Assembly: GCF_000276665.1 (NCBI RefSeq)
Contig: NW_004955429.1
Span: forward strand, 6,875,231-6,939,230
Length of the DNA stretch: 64,000 bases
Origin: Chinchilla lanigera
Lineage: Eukaryota; Chordata; Mammalia; Rodentia; Chinchillidae
Direction: 5' to 3'
The position numbers and the translations under genes were made by a program. Positions 35,085 through 45,779 of the stretch are shown one piece after another (the first letter of the stretch is position 1; each line of letters starts with the position of its first letter). The notes under the pieces are model-generated. The model saw nothing but the letters and a program-made list of their open reading frames with translations, did not search any database and was not told the origin of the DNA.

Positions 35085-35900
35085 AAGAAAACACATACTG
35101 AAAAGTACATAAAATATAGGTATACGGCTTAGTGAGCCACTGCAGTGAACTGAGTGAACCAACGAGAACATTGTCCTTCCCGTGCATCCTCCTGCTGCTG
35201 TCTTGCTTTCCTTCTAAGATGATGACTGTCCTGACTTCTAATGTCAAAGGTAGTTCTTCCTGCTTTTTGGAGTTTATAAACAGAATCATCCTATATGTAT
35301 TCCTTTGCATCTGATTTGCTGTACAGGTATTATATTTTTGAGATCTATCCATAACTGAATGCACCAGTAGGTTATTTTTCATTGCTATATAATAGTCCAT
35401 TTATAAATAGCAGTTAATTTTTGTTGCAGAAATATGATAAGGAAGATTTCTATTTTTGTAGTTAAGTTGCAAATCATAACTCAATTTGAGTAAATATTTC
35501 TGAATTTTTTCAAAAATGTTTGTATCAAAAAAGTGTGAATCAATTTCTACTTCAGCAGCAGGGTAAGGAAATTCTAGTTACTCTAATCCTTACTAACACT
35601 TAGTCTAGTCTTTTATATTTTAATCTTTCTGTTAGGTATATAGTGATAAATAATTATGGTTTAATTTACATAGTCCTTTATAAATGAAGTTGAACACCTT
35701 ATATTTACAGGGAACTGATAGCTTTCTATTTGAGGTACCTTTCCAAGTTTTTTTAATTGGAGTTCCTTGTCTTTTTTATGTTAGTTTATAAAGAGTTCTT
35801 TATGTTTTTCAGAAGCAAATCTTTGATACACATCTTTTTATTCTGTTTTGCCCTTTCACTCTCTTAATAGTGTATTTTAGTAATCAGAAGTTACTAATTC
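35085..35900 (-). mobile_element. L1M fragment, antisense, directly after exon 8
   Basis: GATCTATCCATAACTGAATG, CATTGCTATATAATAGTCCA and TATAAAGAGTTCTTTATGTT follow the antisense L1 3' pattern. It begins less than 40 bases downstream of the exon 8 donor. Confidence 0.6.
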
Positions 35901-36774
35901 TTATTTAGCGTTTTGATTAGGAAAACTTTAGAAAGTTACTTTGTCTTATTCAGCATTTTGGTTTGTTTTGATTTTTGGAGGAGGAGGTTGTTCCTTTAAA
36001 GAACTCATTTCTTACCTCAGAGTCAAAGGTATTTCCAAATAATGTTGTAAGTTTTCTAAACCATTTGAGCCAGTACCAGTAACTGAAGACTGCCTCCTGC
36101 AGCTCTTCAGATGCCGTGGTCATCATCACCAGGTCCTCACAGCTCTATAGATTTATTTCCACATGTTCTACTTTGTTCCCTAAATCTTCTTTGTGCTTGA
36201 GCCAGTTTTGAATAGTCTTCATTACTGCAGCTTTTTAAAATACAGTATAGTATTATTATTTTCCATTTTTGTTTTCCTTCTTTAAGATTGCCACTTTATA
36301 TTTTTCATATAAATTTTAAAAGTAGCTTGTAATTTTTGATAAATTATTCAGCTAAACTATTTGATTTGGGGTAACAATGAATATATAGGTAAATCTTGAA
36401 AGAATAGACATAAAAATACTATTGACTCTGTACCCCATGAATAAATTCATTCACTTAAAAGTTTTAAATAATGTGTTGCATGTTTTAATGTGTATATACT
36501 GCACATTTTTCTTAGATTTATTCATAAGCATATCATGTTTTTGGATGATATTACAAGTGATAATGTTTCTTTACATTTCACTTTCTGGTTGTGAAATACA
36601 ATTGTTTTTTGGATAAAAATCTTTTATCCAGTAGGCATACTAAATTTACCTTTTAATTGTAATGGTTTCTTTATATATTGTATGTTTTCTTTCTTTTGTG
36701 TAATTAAAATTCTAATGACACTATGTCAAAGTAGAAAAATATAAACTTTTATCATTATCATAGTCATCCTAACA

Positions 36775-36892
36775 TCTTTTGATTGTCAGATATGTACTAT
36801 CCTGTGTGCTGTGAACCACGTGGAGTAGTTCATTTAAACCTCACAAGAATGCTAAGGACTAATATTTTCCATTTTACAGAGAACATTTGAGT
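36775..36892 (-). mobile_element. MIR SINE remnant, antisense
   Basis: TACTATCCTGTGTGCTGTGA ... CATTTAAACCTCACAAGAAT ... TTCCATTTTACAGAGAACAT resembles an antisense MIR. Confidence 0.6.
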
Positions 36893-37446
36893 ATCAGGGC
36901 CAGTTTAATATATTTTATTGAATTTTATACACTTCTCATTTTTTAGGTCAAAAACATTCAAATATTACAACTTTTACATGGTTCGGCCAATATACACAAG
37001 TTGGGCATTAATCCATCTATGGGATTTCTTAACCTTAAATTGTTAGAAGCCCCAAACCCAGGTAATTTCTTCCAGAACTTTCAGGGTTTTCATCAGTGAC
37101 AGAACATACATAGCATTTTTTAGTAATAAATGAAAGATAACCAATAGTCAAGTAGCAGGAATATTATTAGATAGATAAAAATTTTAAAGTGATTTCTGAC
37201 TATTTTTATAATTGCCTGACAATTATAAGTTCATGTAGTCTTTTGTTTCTTCAATTTCAGAAACAGTGTAGCTAAATATTTTAAATCCAGTAAATAGTCT
37301 CCAACTTTTTATGAAAACAACCACTCAAATGTATGATTAATGAAAGTAAAGTTTTAATGTCATTGGGCAAGCCAAAACCAATAATTTTCCGCCATAAAGA
37401 TTATAACAAATAAACTCTTAAAATAAAATATTTCCTTCTTTTCTTC

Positions 37447-37560
37447 CCCCTGGTGACCTAGTGGTAATGTTCTGCAGTGTTTTATGTAGGAGACCTGGAT
37501 TTCATTCCTGTTCTCGTTATCTCTCTCCCTGAGGCTGCAATGAATAAAATAAGAAATAAA
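37447..37560 (+). mobile_element. Possible tRNA-Glu-like SINE head
   Basis: CCCCTGGTGACCTAGTGGTA followed by ATGTTCTGC resembles the 5' half of tRNA-Glu (A box TGACCTAGTGG). GGAGACCTGGATTTCATTCC resembles the T-arm and B box. An A-rich stretch (AATAAAATAAGAAATAAAAT) follows. It is unlike the ID elements (tRNA-Ala-like) in the window. It could be a chance match or an old SINE. Confidence 0.35.
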
Positions 37561-38244
37561 ATCACTATCCTGCATCCTTACTGCTGTGGGCTGTCCCCTT
37601 GTCAGGTTTCATAAGCTCAGCTAAATGGGCCTGGCTAGTATTGGGGTGGAAGAGCTCAAAGAAACAAAGTCTGTGGAACACAGCACCTTCCATGCTCCTG
37701 GTATTTCATCTTCCATAAAGCCTTGTCTCACAATCATTATTGCACTTTCCTCTTTACTCTTTGATTGATTTGCTTGCTGTAGGAAAAAAAAAGCCTTTAA
37801 ACATGGATGCATTTCTCGTCATTTAAATTAATGCATTTATGTCTTTTCCTTTTCCAATGCAAAAGACACTTTAGCTGGAAAGATATTTGGTTGTATTCTT
37901 GAGAAGACAGTATCCCAACTGGTAATGTTTCTATGATGTGACATTTTCTTTTTCAGAGACTTCTCATATTGTGTCCCTTTTCTCTTCCTCTGTCTCATAG
38001 CGTTGCCCTTGCTTTACAAATGATACAGTGTAACACACAAAATTATTTTGAAGACACAATAATGTAATTCTGTAAAGGTCCAAATTACAGTTGTTTTCTT
38101 ATTCCCTTTAAAAGTTAGATTATGTACAACATACTCAGTAATTTTATTTTATTCTTTTTTACTAGAGATATGTGGGAATATAAATTTGTGTATGTACTGC
38201 AAAGCCATTCCTCCTGGAATATGCATACATAAGTACTGATGGTA

Positions 38245-38300
38245 TGGATGTGTGCATGCATGTGTGCATACGCGCGTGTACACACACACGCGCGCTTACA
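38245..38300 (+). repeat. Alternating purine/pyrimidine tract
   Basis: GTGTGCATGCATGTGTGCAT then ACGCGCGTGTACACACACAC and GCGCGC. The nearly perfect alternation with CG steps is a Z-DNA-prone sequence. Confidence 0.85.
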
Positions 38301-38834
38301 TTCTCTAACATACTGTCTGCCCTGCCTTTTTTCCTCCCTGCCTCCCTCCCTCCCTTCCTAGGAACATTTTTTTTCTAATGACATTTTGCATGGAACCTCA
38401 GTAGGTAAAAGAATGATGCAACAAGCTGAGCTGCGTGGTTTATGCCAAAACACGGAAAGCTAGTGAGCACTTGCACAGCCTCTGCCTTGCTCCATGAGGC
38501 AAGGCACGGTGAAAACACTAAAGTTGTAGGAGACATGTCTGCCTTGCTCAGTGTGACATGTCCATATAGCCCAAAATCTAGTGTTTTAGGAAAGTTTCCT
38601 CTTTCTGTTTAAAAATATTAGAACTAGGATTATGGTTCTGAGAAATACTCAACAGTGACTCCTGGCAGTTCTTTTTCTACTTGTATGTTCTTCATTTCTC
38701 ATTAGAATGACCCCAAGTCAAAGTTAAACTCCTAAAATCAAAGTACGTAGTTAAAGATGGATGGCATATCCCTCTTTATGAAATAAGAAAGCTCACTTAT
38801 TTGTTGTATGGCGTTTTCTAGAACTGATCTAATT

Positions 38835-38912
38835 CAGTGATAGCAAACTTTTTAGAGCTGTCAGTGATAGGCAGCCCGCTGCAGCATGTGTGCCAAAGGT
38901 TCGTCACCACTG
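38835..38912 (+). mobile_element. ~78-bp hAT MITE, copy 3
   Basis: Left end CAGTGATAGCAAACTTTTTA, right end ...CCAAAGGTTCGTCACCACTG. The flanks ATCTAATT (38827-38834) and GTCTAATT (38913-38920) are 7 of 8 identical. It aligns end to end with copy 1 (77 bp) at roughly three-quarters identity, with many differences of CpG-decay type. Confidence 0.82.
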
Positions 38913-39304
38913 GTCTAATTTAAAATCTCGCACCATTTTATGTTTCCCTATGTCATCAGTGATTTTTCAAGACATAGTTTTTCAAGTAACTTACAATATT
39001 ACTCATTCTAACCTAGCTCTCCTTATCAAAATTTTACAATTTCCCACACGGGTGGGTGTTGGTAACTTTTTAAAATTGGTTCTTTGGAGGGAGAAGGCCT
39101 TGATTTGTAGCATTTGCCAATTTTAGTTGTATAATTTCTCCTTCCACGATTGATTTCAAATTATCAGTGTGAAATCAGAGTAGAATTAGGCAGAGATGCA
39201 GGTAGTACCGCACTATATTTCTACCACACACAAATGGACATCCTCAAAGGCGTCACAGTGGTTCAGTGTGGTTAAATAAGAACTGATGAATTGAGAGTCA
39301 TTAC

Positions 39305-39530
39305 AGGTTGAGCATGTCTAATCAGAAAATCTGATATCCAAAGTGCTGCAAAATCTGAAACATTTTAAACACTGGCATCATGCTGAAAATGTTCCAGATT
39401 TTGGTGCATTTCAGATTTCAGATTTTCAGATTAAGGATGCTCAACTAGTAAAGTCTGTGCATATATACCAAAAACCTCTGAAATCTGAAACACTTTTGGT
39501 GTCAGGCATTTTACATAAGGGATATGTTAC
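39305..39530 (-). mobile_element. Tigger-type MITE, second copy of the 18831 family
   Basis: CAGGTTGAGCATGTCTAATC ... CAGATTTCAGATTTTCAGAT ... AAACCTCTGAAATCTGAAAC and CATTTTACATAAGGGATATG share ends and body with the Tigger element at 18831-19260. Confidence 0.7.
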
Positions 39531-39600
39531 CTTTTGTAGGTAAAACATTAATTATGTTATGTTATATATGTTACCTTTTCTAGGTAAAACATTAATTATG
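39522..39600 (+). repeat. 35-bp duplication with 9-bp spacer
   Basis: ATATGTTACCTTTTGTAGGT + AAAACATTAATTATG (39522-39556) is repeated at 39566-39600 with one mismatch (G to C). It overlaps the end of the Tigger copy and looks recent. Confidence 0.95.
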
Positions 39601-39761
39601 AGTTTATATAAGTTAATTTTTAATGATAGGTATGTTTAACTGGCTTGCAGTGTTTCTAAAAACAATTGGCTCTCATAAACTGGGATGTGTAGGTTCCAGC
39701 CTATCATTGTCCTTGAAAAAATTTGGCTTACCTATCATTTATTTTGTATTTATTTTTTTAA

Positions 39762-39914
39762 TTTTTTTGATTTTTTTGAAATAAGGTCTTGCTATGTAGT
39801 TTAGGCTGGCCTTGAGTTCATTATGTAGTCCAGGCTGGCCTTAAGCTCCTGGCAGTCCTCCTTCCTCAGCCTCCCGAGTGCTGGGATTACTGGCATGCGC
39901 CACCACACCCGGCC
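39762..39914 (-). mobile_element. B1-like SINE, antisense
   Basis: GTCTTGCTATGTAGTTTAGG ... GAGTGCTGGGATTACTGGCA followed by TGCGCCACCACACCCGGCC. Confidence 0.92.
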
Positions 39915-40369
39915 TTGTGATAGCTATTTGACTTTTTTAGTTGTGAATTTATTTTCCTCTTAGGGACTTTTACAATGGAAACAGTTGACAGTTTTGAGAA
40001 TATCAAGATAGTATTGAAATAAAGTCTTCAAAGTGGGTCTTTTAAGCCTGCAATCTTATAATAACTGACTGCTACCAAACTACCTGCTCTCTTCTGCTTT
40101 GAATCTTACCACGTCTGCATTGTTTTGAAATCTGAGAATGCTTTCTGCTTCCTAACAACTATATGCTACATGCTCTAGTCAAACATCACATTACTGAGTA
40201 ACTAAATACTATTTTCCTATGTTTTTTTCTCTGTATCCCTAAATGAACCACTTTTGTCTTAGTAGGATTATGATGTTATATAAAACAGATACTTAAATAG
40301 ATTAGATTTTGGTTTTGCAGAGAGGAAAGAAATCTTAGAAGAGACAAATCATAGTGTATTAAATGCTTT

Positions 40370-40530
40370 CCTAACTGGGCATGGTGGTGCACACCTGTAA
40401 TCCTGGCACTCAGGAGGCTGAACCCTGAGGATCACTGTGAGTTAAAGGCCAGCCTGGGCTCCATGGTGAGTTCAAGGCTAGCCTGAGCTCTGTCTCAAAA
40501 AAACAAAAGCAAACAAAAAAAAATTATAAA
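40370..40530 (+). mobile_element. B1-like SINE
   Basis: CTGGGCATGGTGGTGCACAC ... AAAGGCCAGCCTGGGCTCCA ... GAGCTCTGTCTC and an A-rich tail. Confidence 0.92.
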
Positions 40531-41369
40531 TAAATAAATGCTTTCCAGAATTACAATTTTTATAATTCTTAAAATATAACTTAGATATACCTGGAGAGAA
40601 AGGTATTTTTTTACAAATTTGTTATTCTCTTGTACTATAAGGTATTCTTCTGTATTCTTAGTGTAGGATTTAGTTTTTGTATTGTTTCCCCTGCATTCAG
40701 TCTTCGCAATAATATAACTATTTTTAGGAAGAAACTGAGATATAATTCTTATGTTATTACCTAGTCACTTACATTCCACCTCCACTCTGCTATAAACAAC
40801 CTGATGATTTAGTTCCTGCCCTTTTTATCTGTATATCTAATATAGTGTCTGTCTAGAGGATAAATTGCACTGAATTGTTGAATTAAACTGATTCCACTAA
40901 TTTACTTCATTCAGTCACTCAAAATCCATTACACTTTATCTTTATATGTTTTATCTTTCAAAGGACTGTCTTTTTTCAAAGTTTCTGGAAATACCTCCCC
41001 ATATTCTCAACTGGTGATAATAGGGACAGAGCTGGCTTTTGATGCTGGATTAGTTTCAAGTGGATAGATCAGAAAACCAGTTTCTTTGTGACAGTCTTTT
41101 AAGAAGAGATATTCTGATAGAACAATATGGTAATGGCTGAGGAAACAGTAACTTCCCTGTATCTAAATAAAGTACCCAGCAGGCCAGCGTGTGCTCTGGA
41201 GCACTATTGTATTCATTTGTCAGGTATATCAACCTGTCGCTCGGTCTGACAGGGCCCCCAAGAGGGACTTCATCTCTCTCTCTCCCCTCGTGGAGTACGT
41301 AGTAGATTCACTGACTGAACCAAAAGGGGGGAGTAAAGGAATTTCAAGATGTGTCAATGTGAGAGGTAA

Positions 41370-41450
41370 TGCCAGGGATATAGCTCAGTGGCACAGCGCC
41401 TGCCTGGCAAGCGCAAGTTTGAGTTCAGTTCCTGATACCAAAAGAAAAAA
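41370..41450 (+). mobile_element. ID-like SINE
   Basis: CCAGGGATATAGCTCAGTGG ... GAGTTCAGTTCCTGATACCA and an A-rich tail. Confidence 0.9.
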
Positions 41451-42399
41451 ACAACGTGATGGGTAAGAAAGGTTTATTAGACAAAATTAAAAAGTAAAGG
41501 AAAACAGGTAAAGACTCCAGCTTAAGTAGCTGGGAATGGGCTCACTCTGATGTAGGAGTTAGGAGGTCCACCCGCAAAAGCACAAGGCCAGCTGAGGTAG
41601 GCTAGGGTTCAGTTGACCGTTATCTCAGTTCTGGTTTCCATAGGTCTGGAAGGATCTTTGTGGTTTGAGGGGCAGTTGTTCCTGGAACCCAAGTCACTAT
41701 AGGTTTAAGACAATGGCTGGAGACTTTCAATCACTCCTAGTGAGTTCAAAGTGGACATTGTAAAAGCTGGCACTTGGGTGTCCCTGTAAACCCTGAAAAT
41801 ATTCTTACCTTCTCCTCAGTCTTGAATGGAGATGAGCTAGACAAGATAAATGTAGGGCCAATAACTTGTTTTGCCAGTTATTCCTAAAGGATTAATGTAC
41901 GTCTATTCAAAGTTTTAAGTTTGTAAAGGATACAAAGTGAAGACCAAGCATTACTTTTTCAGTTACCTATTGGGCATCTCTAGGCCTAAGTGAAGACTAA
42001 TGGAGTTTACCAAAAATTGCTTTTAAGTCCCTGTCTGCTTCAGAAGAAAACACAAAACATGCTTTTATTGAGTACCAGGTTAAGGGCTCAGGAGTGAATT
42101 TGTCCTTTTACCTATGGTGGTCTCTGACCATGTCAAAACTGTTGTCATAAATGTAACCAATTTTGTTCTCTCCTTGTATGTTAAGCAAAATGACATTCAG
42201 AAGACCCTGTATCAATAATCAGTAAAAAATAATCCTCTTCTCTCATGACCTGATGATACTCAAACTAGACAGGGTTCATTCTGAGAAGGAAGCCATATTG
42301 ACTAGTACACCAAGTCAGGGTAGGACATCTTAGAGCTTGTTCAAGGTAAGACAGTAGACCAGAACCACTTCTGCAGCATGGTGCGAGTGTGGTGTAAGG

Positions 42400-42560
42400 C
42401 TGAAAAGACAGGTAACAAAAGGTGTAAGTTTTTGAATGCCAACTTAAAAAGTTTAGATTTTACTTTTTATGCAGTACAGAATCTTCAGATATTTAGCTGG
42501 AAGGAATGAAGTACTGATGTGCTCTGTTTTATAAAGCTGACTCCTGGAACAGTAAACTGA
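42400..42560 (+). mobile_element. L2-like remnant
   Basis: TTTTTGAATGCCAACTTAAA followed by AAGTTTAGATTTTACTTTTT and ...CTGTTTTATAAAGCTGACTC resembles an L2 internal segment (…aggagtttggactttatcc…). Weak match. Confidence 0.35.
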
Positions 42561-42624
42561 AACTGTGGAGTAAGAGTAGAAAAGAAATTTCATATGTGAT
42601 ACAGAAATAAAAGTCAGACTTAAA

Positions 42625-42715
42625 TAAGTCATAACTAACTAACAAATGGTGGAGCTAGGACTCAAGTGATCTGACTCCAGACCCACTCACTATGCTATGT
42701 ACCCTCTGCAATCTA
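42625..42715 (-). mobile_element. MIR SINE remnant, antisense
   Basis: AACAAATGGTGGAGCTAGGA followed by CTCAAGTGATCTGACTCCAG and CACTATGCTATGTACCCTC fits antisense MIR. Confidence 0.7.
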
Positions 42716-43019
42716 AATATATTGTAATGACTGTGTGGGTCTGTACATTAGGAAGGAGAACTGTGTCTTTTCATGTTCTATATCCTGGTGTCTTAGTACA
42801 CTTCACAACAAATAGCGGGTACTTCGTTAGTCCACTCTCTTGCCAGGCATGGTTCAGCTCTACTAGATATCGACGCTTTTCTCAAATACACATCCCCCAG
42901 TTTATGAGAGTTCCCAGCGCTCCATTACTCTACCAACCCTTGATGGCGTGTGTCTTTTTTCATTTTAGGTCTTTTGGTGGATATCTTAGTGTGGTGAGGT
43001 TGTTTGTTTTATCTTGTTT

Positions 43020-45395
43020 TGTTTTAACATTTAAAAGAATTGAGATAAAATTTACATAAAATAAAACTAACCTTTTAAAACTGAACAGTTAAGTAGCATC
43101 CAGTGCCCTCACGGTGTTGTACAACTACCACTTGTGTCTAGCTCCAAACCGTTTCTTCACCCAGACCTGGGAAGCAGTTGCCCCCCATTCTGCACTCCCT
43201 CCAGCCCATGCCAACCATCATCTGTACTCATTTTCTGTGGATGCACCTATTCTGAATGTATCATTTAAATGGAGTGACATAATATGTAACATTTTGTTTC
43301 ACCTCTTTTCTCTCAGCATATTTTGATGTTTACCCACACTGTGGCTAGTATCAGCAGTTTATGACTAATATTCTGTCATCTGTATATATACCACTACTTG
43401 TTTATGCATTCATCCATTGCTACACATTTAAGCTGTTTCTATGGTTTAGACATTGAATGGTGCTGCTGTGGGTGTGTGTACATATATTTGAATGTGTCTT
43501 CATTCCTTTGACTATGTACCTGAGAGGAATTGCCAGGACTCAGGGTAATAGTTTATCTTTTTGAGGCACCCTCAGCCTGTTTTCCACAGCATCTGCACCA
43601 TGTTACATTCTCACCAACAAAGTGAGGATTCCTCTTTCCCTATATCCTTACCAGCATTATTCATTTTCTACTTTTATTTTTCTGTAGTGGTAGTTCTTCT
43701 GTAGCCATCCTGTAGTGTGAATGGTACCCATTGGGTTTTGATGTGCATTCCCTAATGACAATGATGGTAAGGATTGTTCTTGGGCTCTGTTAGCCATTTG
43801 TGTATCTGTTTTGAAGAAATGCCTTTTTTTGAGTTGGATGATTTTTCTTTATGTTATTGAGTTTATTAGATACTCTGTATACTACACACATATATACATG
43901 ATTTACAAATAGTTTCTTACATTCTATATGGGTTTTTTTAACTTTTTAAAGAATCTACTGTCAAATATGAGATTTCTTCTATGCATTTTATGGATTTACT
44001 TTTTTCTTTAGGTTGTTAATCCATTTTACACTAATTTTTATATGTAGCATGTTAGAGGTCCAGTTTCGTTCTTTTTGCAAGTGTGTATGAGTGTGATTAA
44101 AATACACAGTAACTGGTTAGTCTTAAAAATTATTACAGTAATAAATTACAAGCATGTACTAATAAAGCAAAAAATTAAAATTATTACAGTCAAAGGTACA
44201 TTGGAAGTAATCCCAATCACAATACTCTCCTTCACTTCAAAGACTCTTATCCCATCATTCTTGCCACTTTCTAAAGGAATTCTAGAAGTCTTTCATGTCC
44301 TTACAAGGTTTGCTAAAAAATACAGTCAGTGCTACTGCTGGGCTCCATCCAAAGAAAAGCAGGCTCCAGAAAAACTAGTGTGACCTCATCCACCTTACTG
44401 ATCTGGCAGTGTGCTCTGGCTCTTCCTCAAAGTCAAAATGACCATGAGAGGTAAACATTCTGAATCAATTCAGGAATTCCAGGCAGCCACAACTATGCAA
44501 CTAAAGACACAAAGAACTTCCAGAACTGCTTCAGGAAATGATAAGTACTATGTGATAAATGTATTTGAAGCAAGGGAAAATATCTGGAGGGGGATTAATA
44601 GTAATGTATCTCTTACTGCAATAGATTTTTTAAAAATATGTGTTCACCATATTTTTCTACTATACTATGTATATATTGTTTTAGCACCATTTGTTGAAAA
44701 GATTGTATTTTCCCATTAAATGCTCTTGTTTGTCAAAAATTGTTTGATCAAATATACAGGGTGATTTCTGAGATTTCTAGTCTTTTGCATTAGTCTATAT
44801 GTCTGTCTTTATGCCAGTACCACACTGGTTTTGTTACTGTAGCTTTGAAATCAGAACTTGTGAATTCTCTATCCATCATCTCTTCCTCCTCCTCACCTTA
44901 ACAATCTTAAGTCTCTCAATTTATACATGTGGTTATGTTTGTATTTGTGTCTCCTTTAATTTCTTTCAGCAGTATTTTATAACTTTCAGTGTAGAAGTCC
45001 TTTGCCTCCTTAATCTTCCTCAGTATTTTATTCTGTTTGATGCTATTTTAAATGGAATTGTCTTTATTTTCTTGATTGTTCATAACTACATTTTCTGTGT
45101 TAATTTTAGGTACTGCAATATTGATAAATTCATTTATTCTAACAAATTTGCTGTGGGATCTTTAGGATTTTCTACATAAAATATGATTCTGTCTGTAAAT
45201 ACCTCTTTCCAGTTTGGATGTCTTTCATTTCTTTATCTTACCTAATTGCACGGCTAGAACTTCCAATACTGTTTTGAGTAGAAGGGGTAAGGTCATCCTT
45301 ACGTTATTCCTGATCTCAGAGGAAAAGTTGTCAGTCACCAACATATATAGATACAGTTTTTCCATTTACGATCTTCATGATACTGAGATAGTGTG
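43020..45395 (-). mobile_element. L1M 3' UTR and ORF2 end, antisense, split by mariner
   Basis: The antisense 3' UTR runs through CATCCAGTGCCCTCACGGTG, CCACAGCATCTGCACCATGT and GTTTTGATGTGCATTCCCTA up to CAGTTTCGTTCTTTTTGCAA at about 44080. It resumes at about 44670 with TTTAGCACCATTTGTTGAAA and continues through the ORF2 3' end (TATTTTATTCTGTTTGATGC, GAACTTCCAATACTG, GATCTCAGAGG). The + frames of 126 and 101 codons here are antisense read-through of L1, not genes. No functional L1 protein is encoded. Confidence 0.85.
44090..44670 (+). mobile_element. Mariner-class DNA transposon with decayed transposase end
   Basis: Nested in the L1. The part from about 44390 encodes, over broken frames, a mariner transposase C-terminus: LWLFLKVKMTMRGKH then SESIQEFQAATTMQLK, followed by (N)FQNCFRK and a Glu-Gly-Asp-like end (44511-44605). 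The family pattern is D.WLFPKLK...RGK.F..I..I..A...L. Frameshifts and stops make it a relic. The 5' part (44090-44380) is not recognisable, so the copy is internally deleted or partly another repeat. Confidence 0.72.
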
Positions 45396-45735
45396 TCAGT
45401 CAACTTTGCATTCCTGTGATAAACTACCTAAGATAATTGACTTAAAGAGAGGAAAGGCTTATTTTGGTTCATGGTGCAGAACTGGTTGCTTGGTTGCATT
45501 ATTTTTGGACTTCCAGTGAGACTGTACATCACAATGGGAGAACATGGAAAAAGAACACTGCTCACATCATCTCACCACGAGATTTGGCAGCAGAACGATG
45601 AAGGCAAGGCTGGAATCCTAGTGTCCACTAAAGTGTATGCCCCGATGACCTTCCTTCCCTTGACAAAATAGAGTGGTGTTCCTATGACTGATTTCACTAA
45701 TATGTACAACTTATTCAAATCCACCATCTCAGCAG
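45396..45735 (-). mobile_element. MaLR (ERVL-type) LTR, antisense
   Basis: Begins GTGTCAGTCAACTTTGCATT then CCTGTGATAAACTACC. The reverse complement ends ...GGTAGTTTATCACAGG...GACTGACAC, the standard 3' end of MLT/MaLR LTRs (…ggtattttgttacagcaac…gactaa…). It is LTR-derived non-coding sequence of an ancient retrovirus-like element, diverged. Confidence 0.6.
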
Positions 45736-45779
45736 TCTTACAGAGAAAAGATTTTTAGAAGGAAGTCAGTGTTGCTAAC

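Noticed and set aside
42697..43059. 120-codon + strand open frame
   Set aside because: It spans the boundary between an old MIR and antisense L1 3' UTR; composition is that of repeats, no start context or homology.
44799..45179. 126-codon + strand open frame
   Set aside because: It lies in antisense L1 ORF2 (hydrophobic, Phe/Leu-rich read-through typical of the L1 minus strand); no gene.
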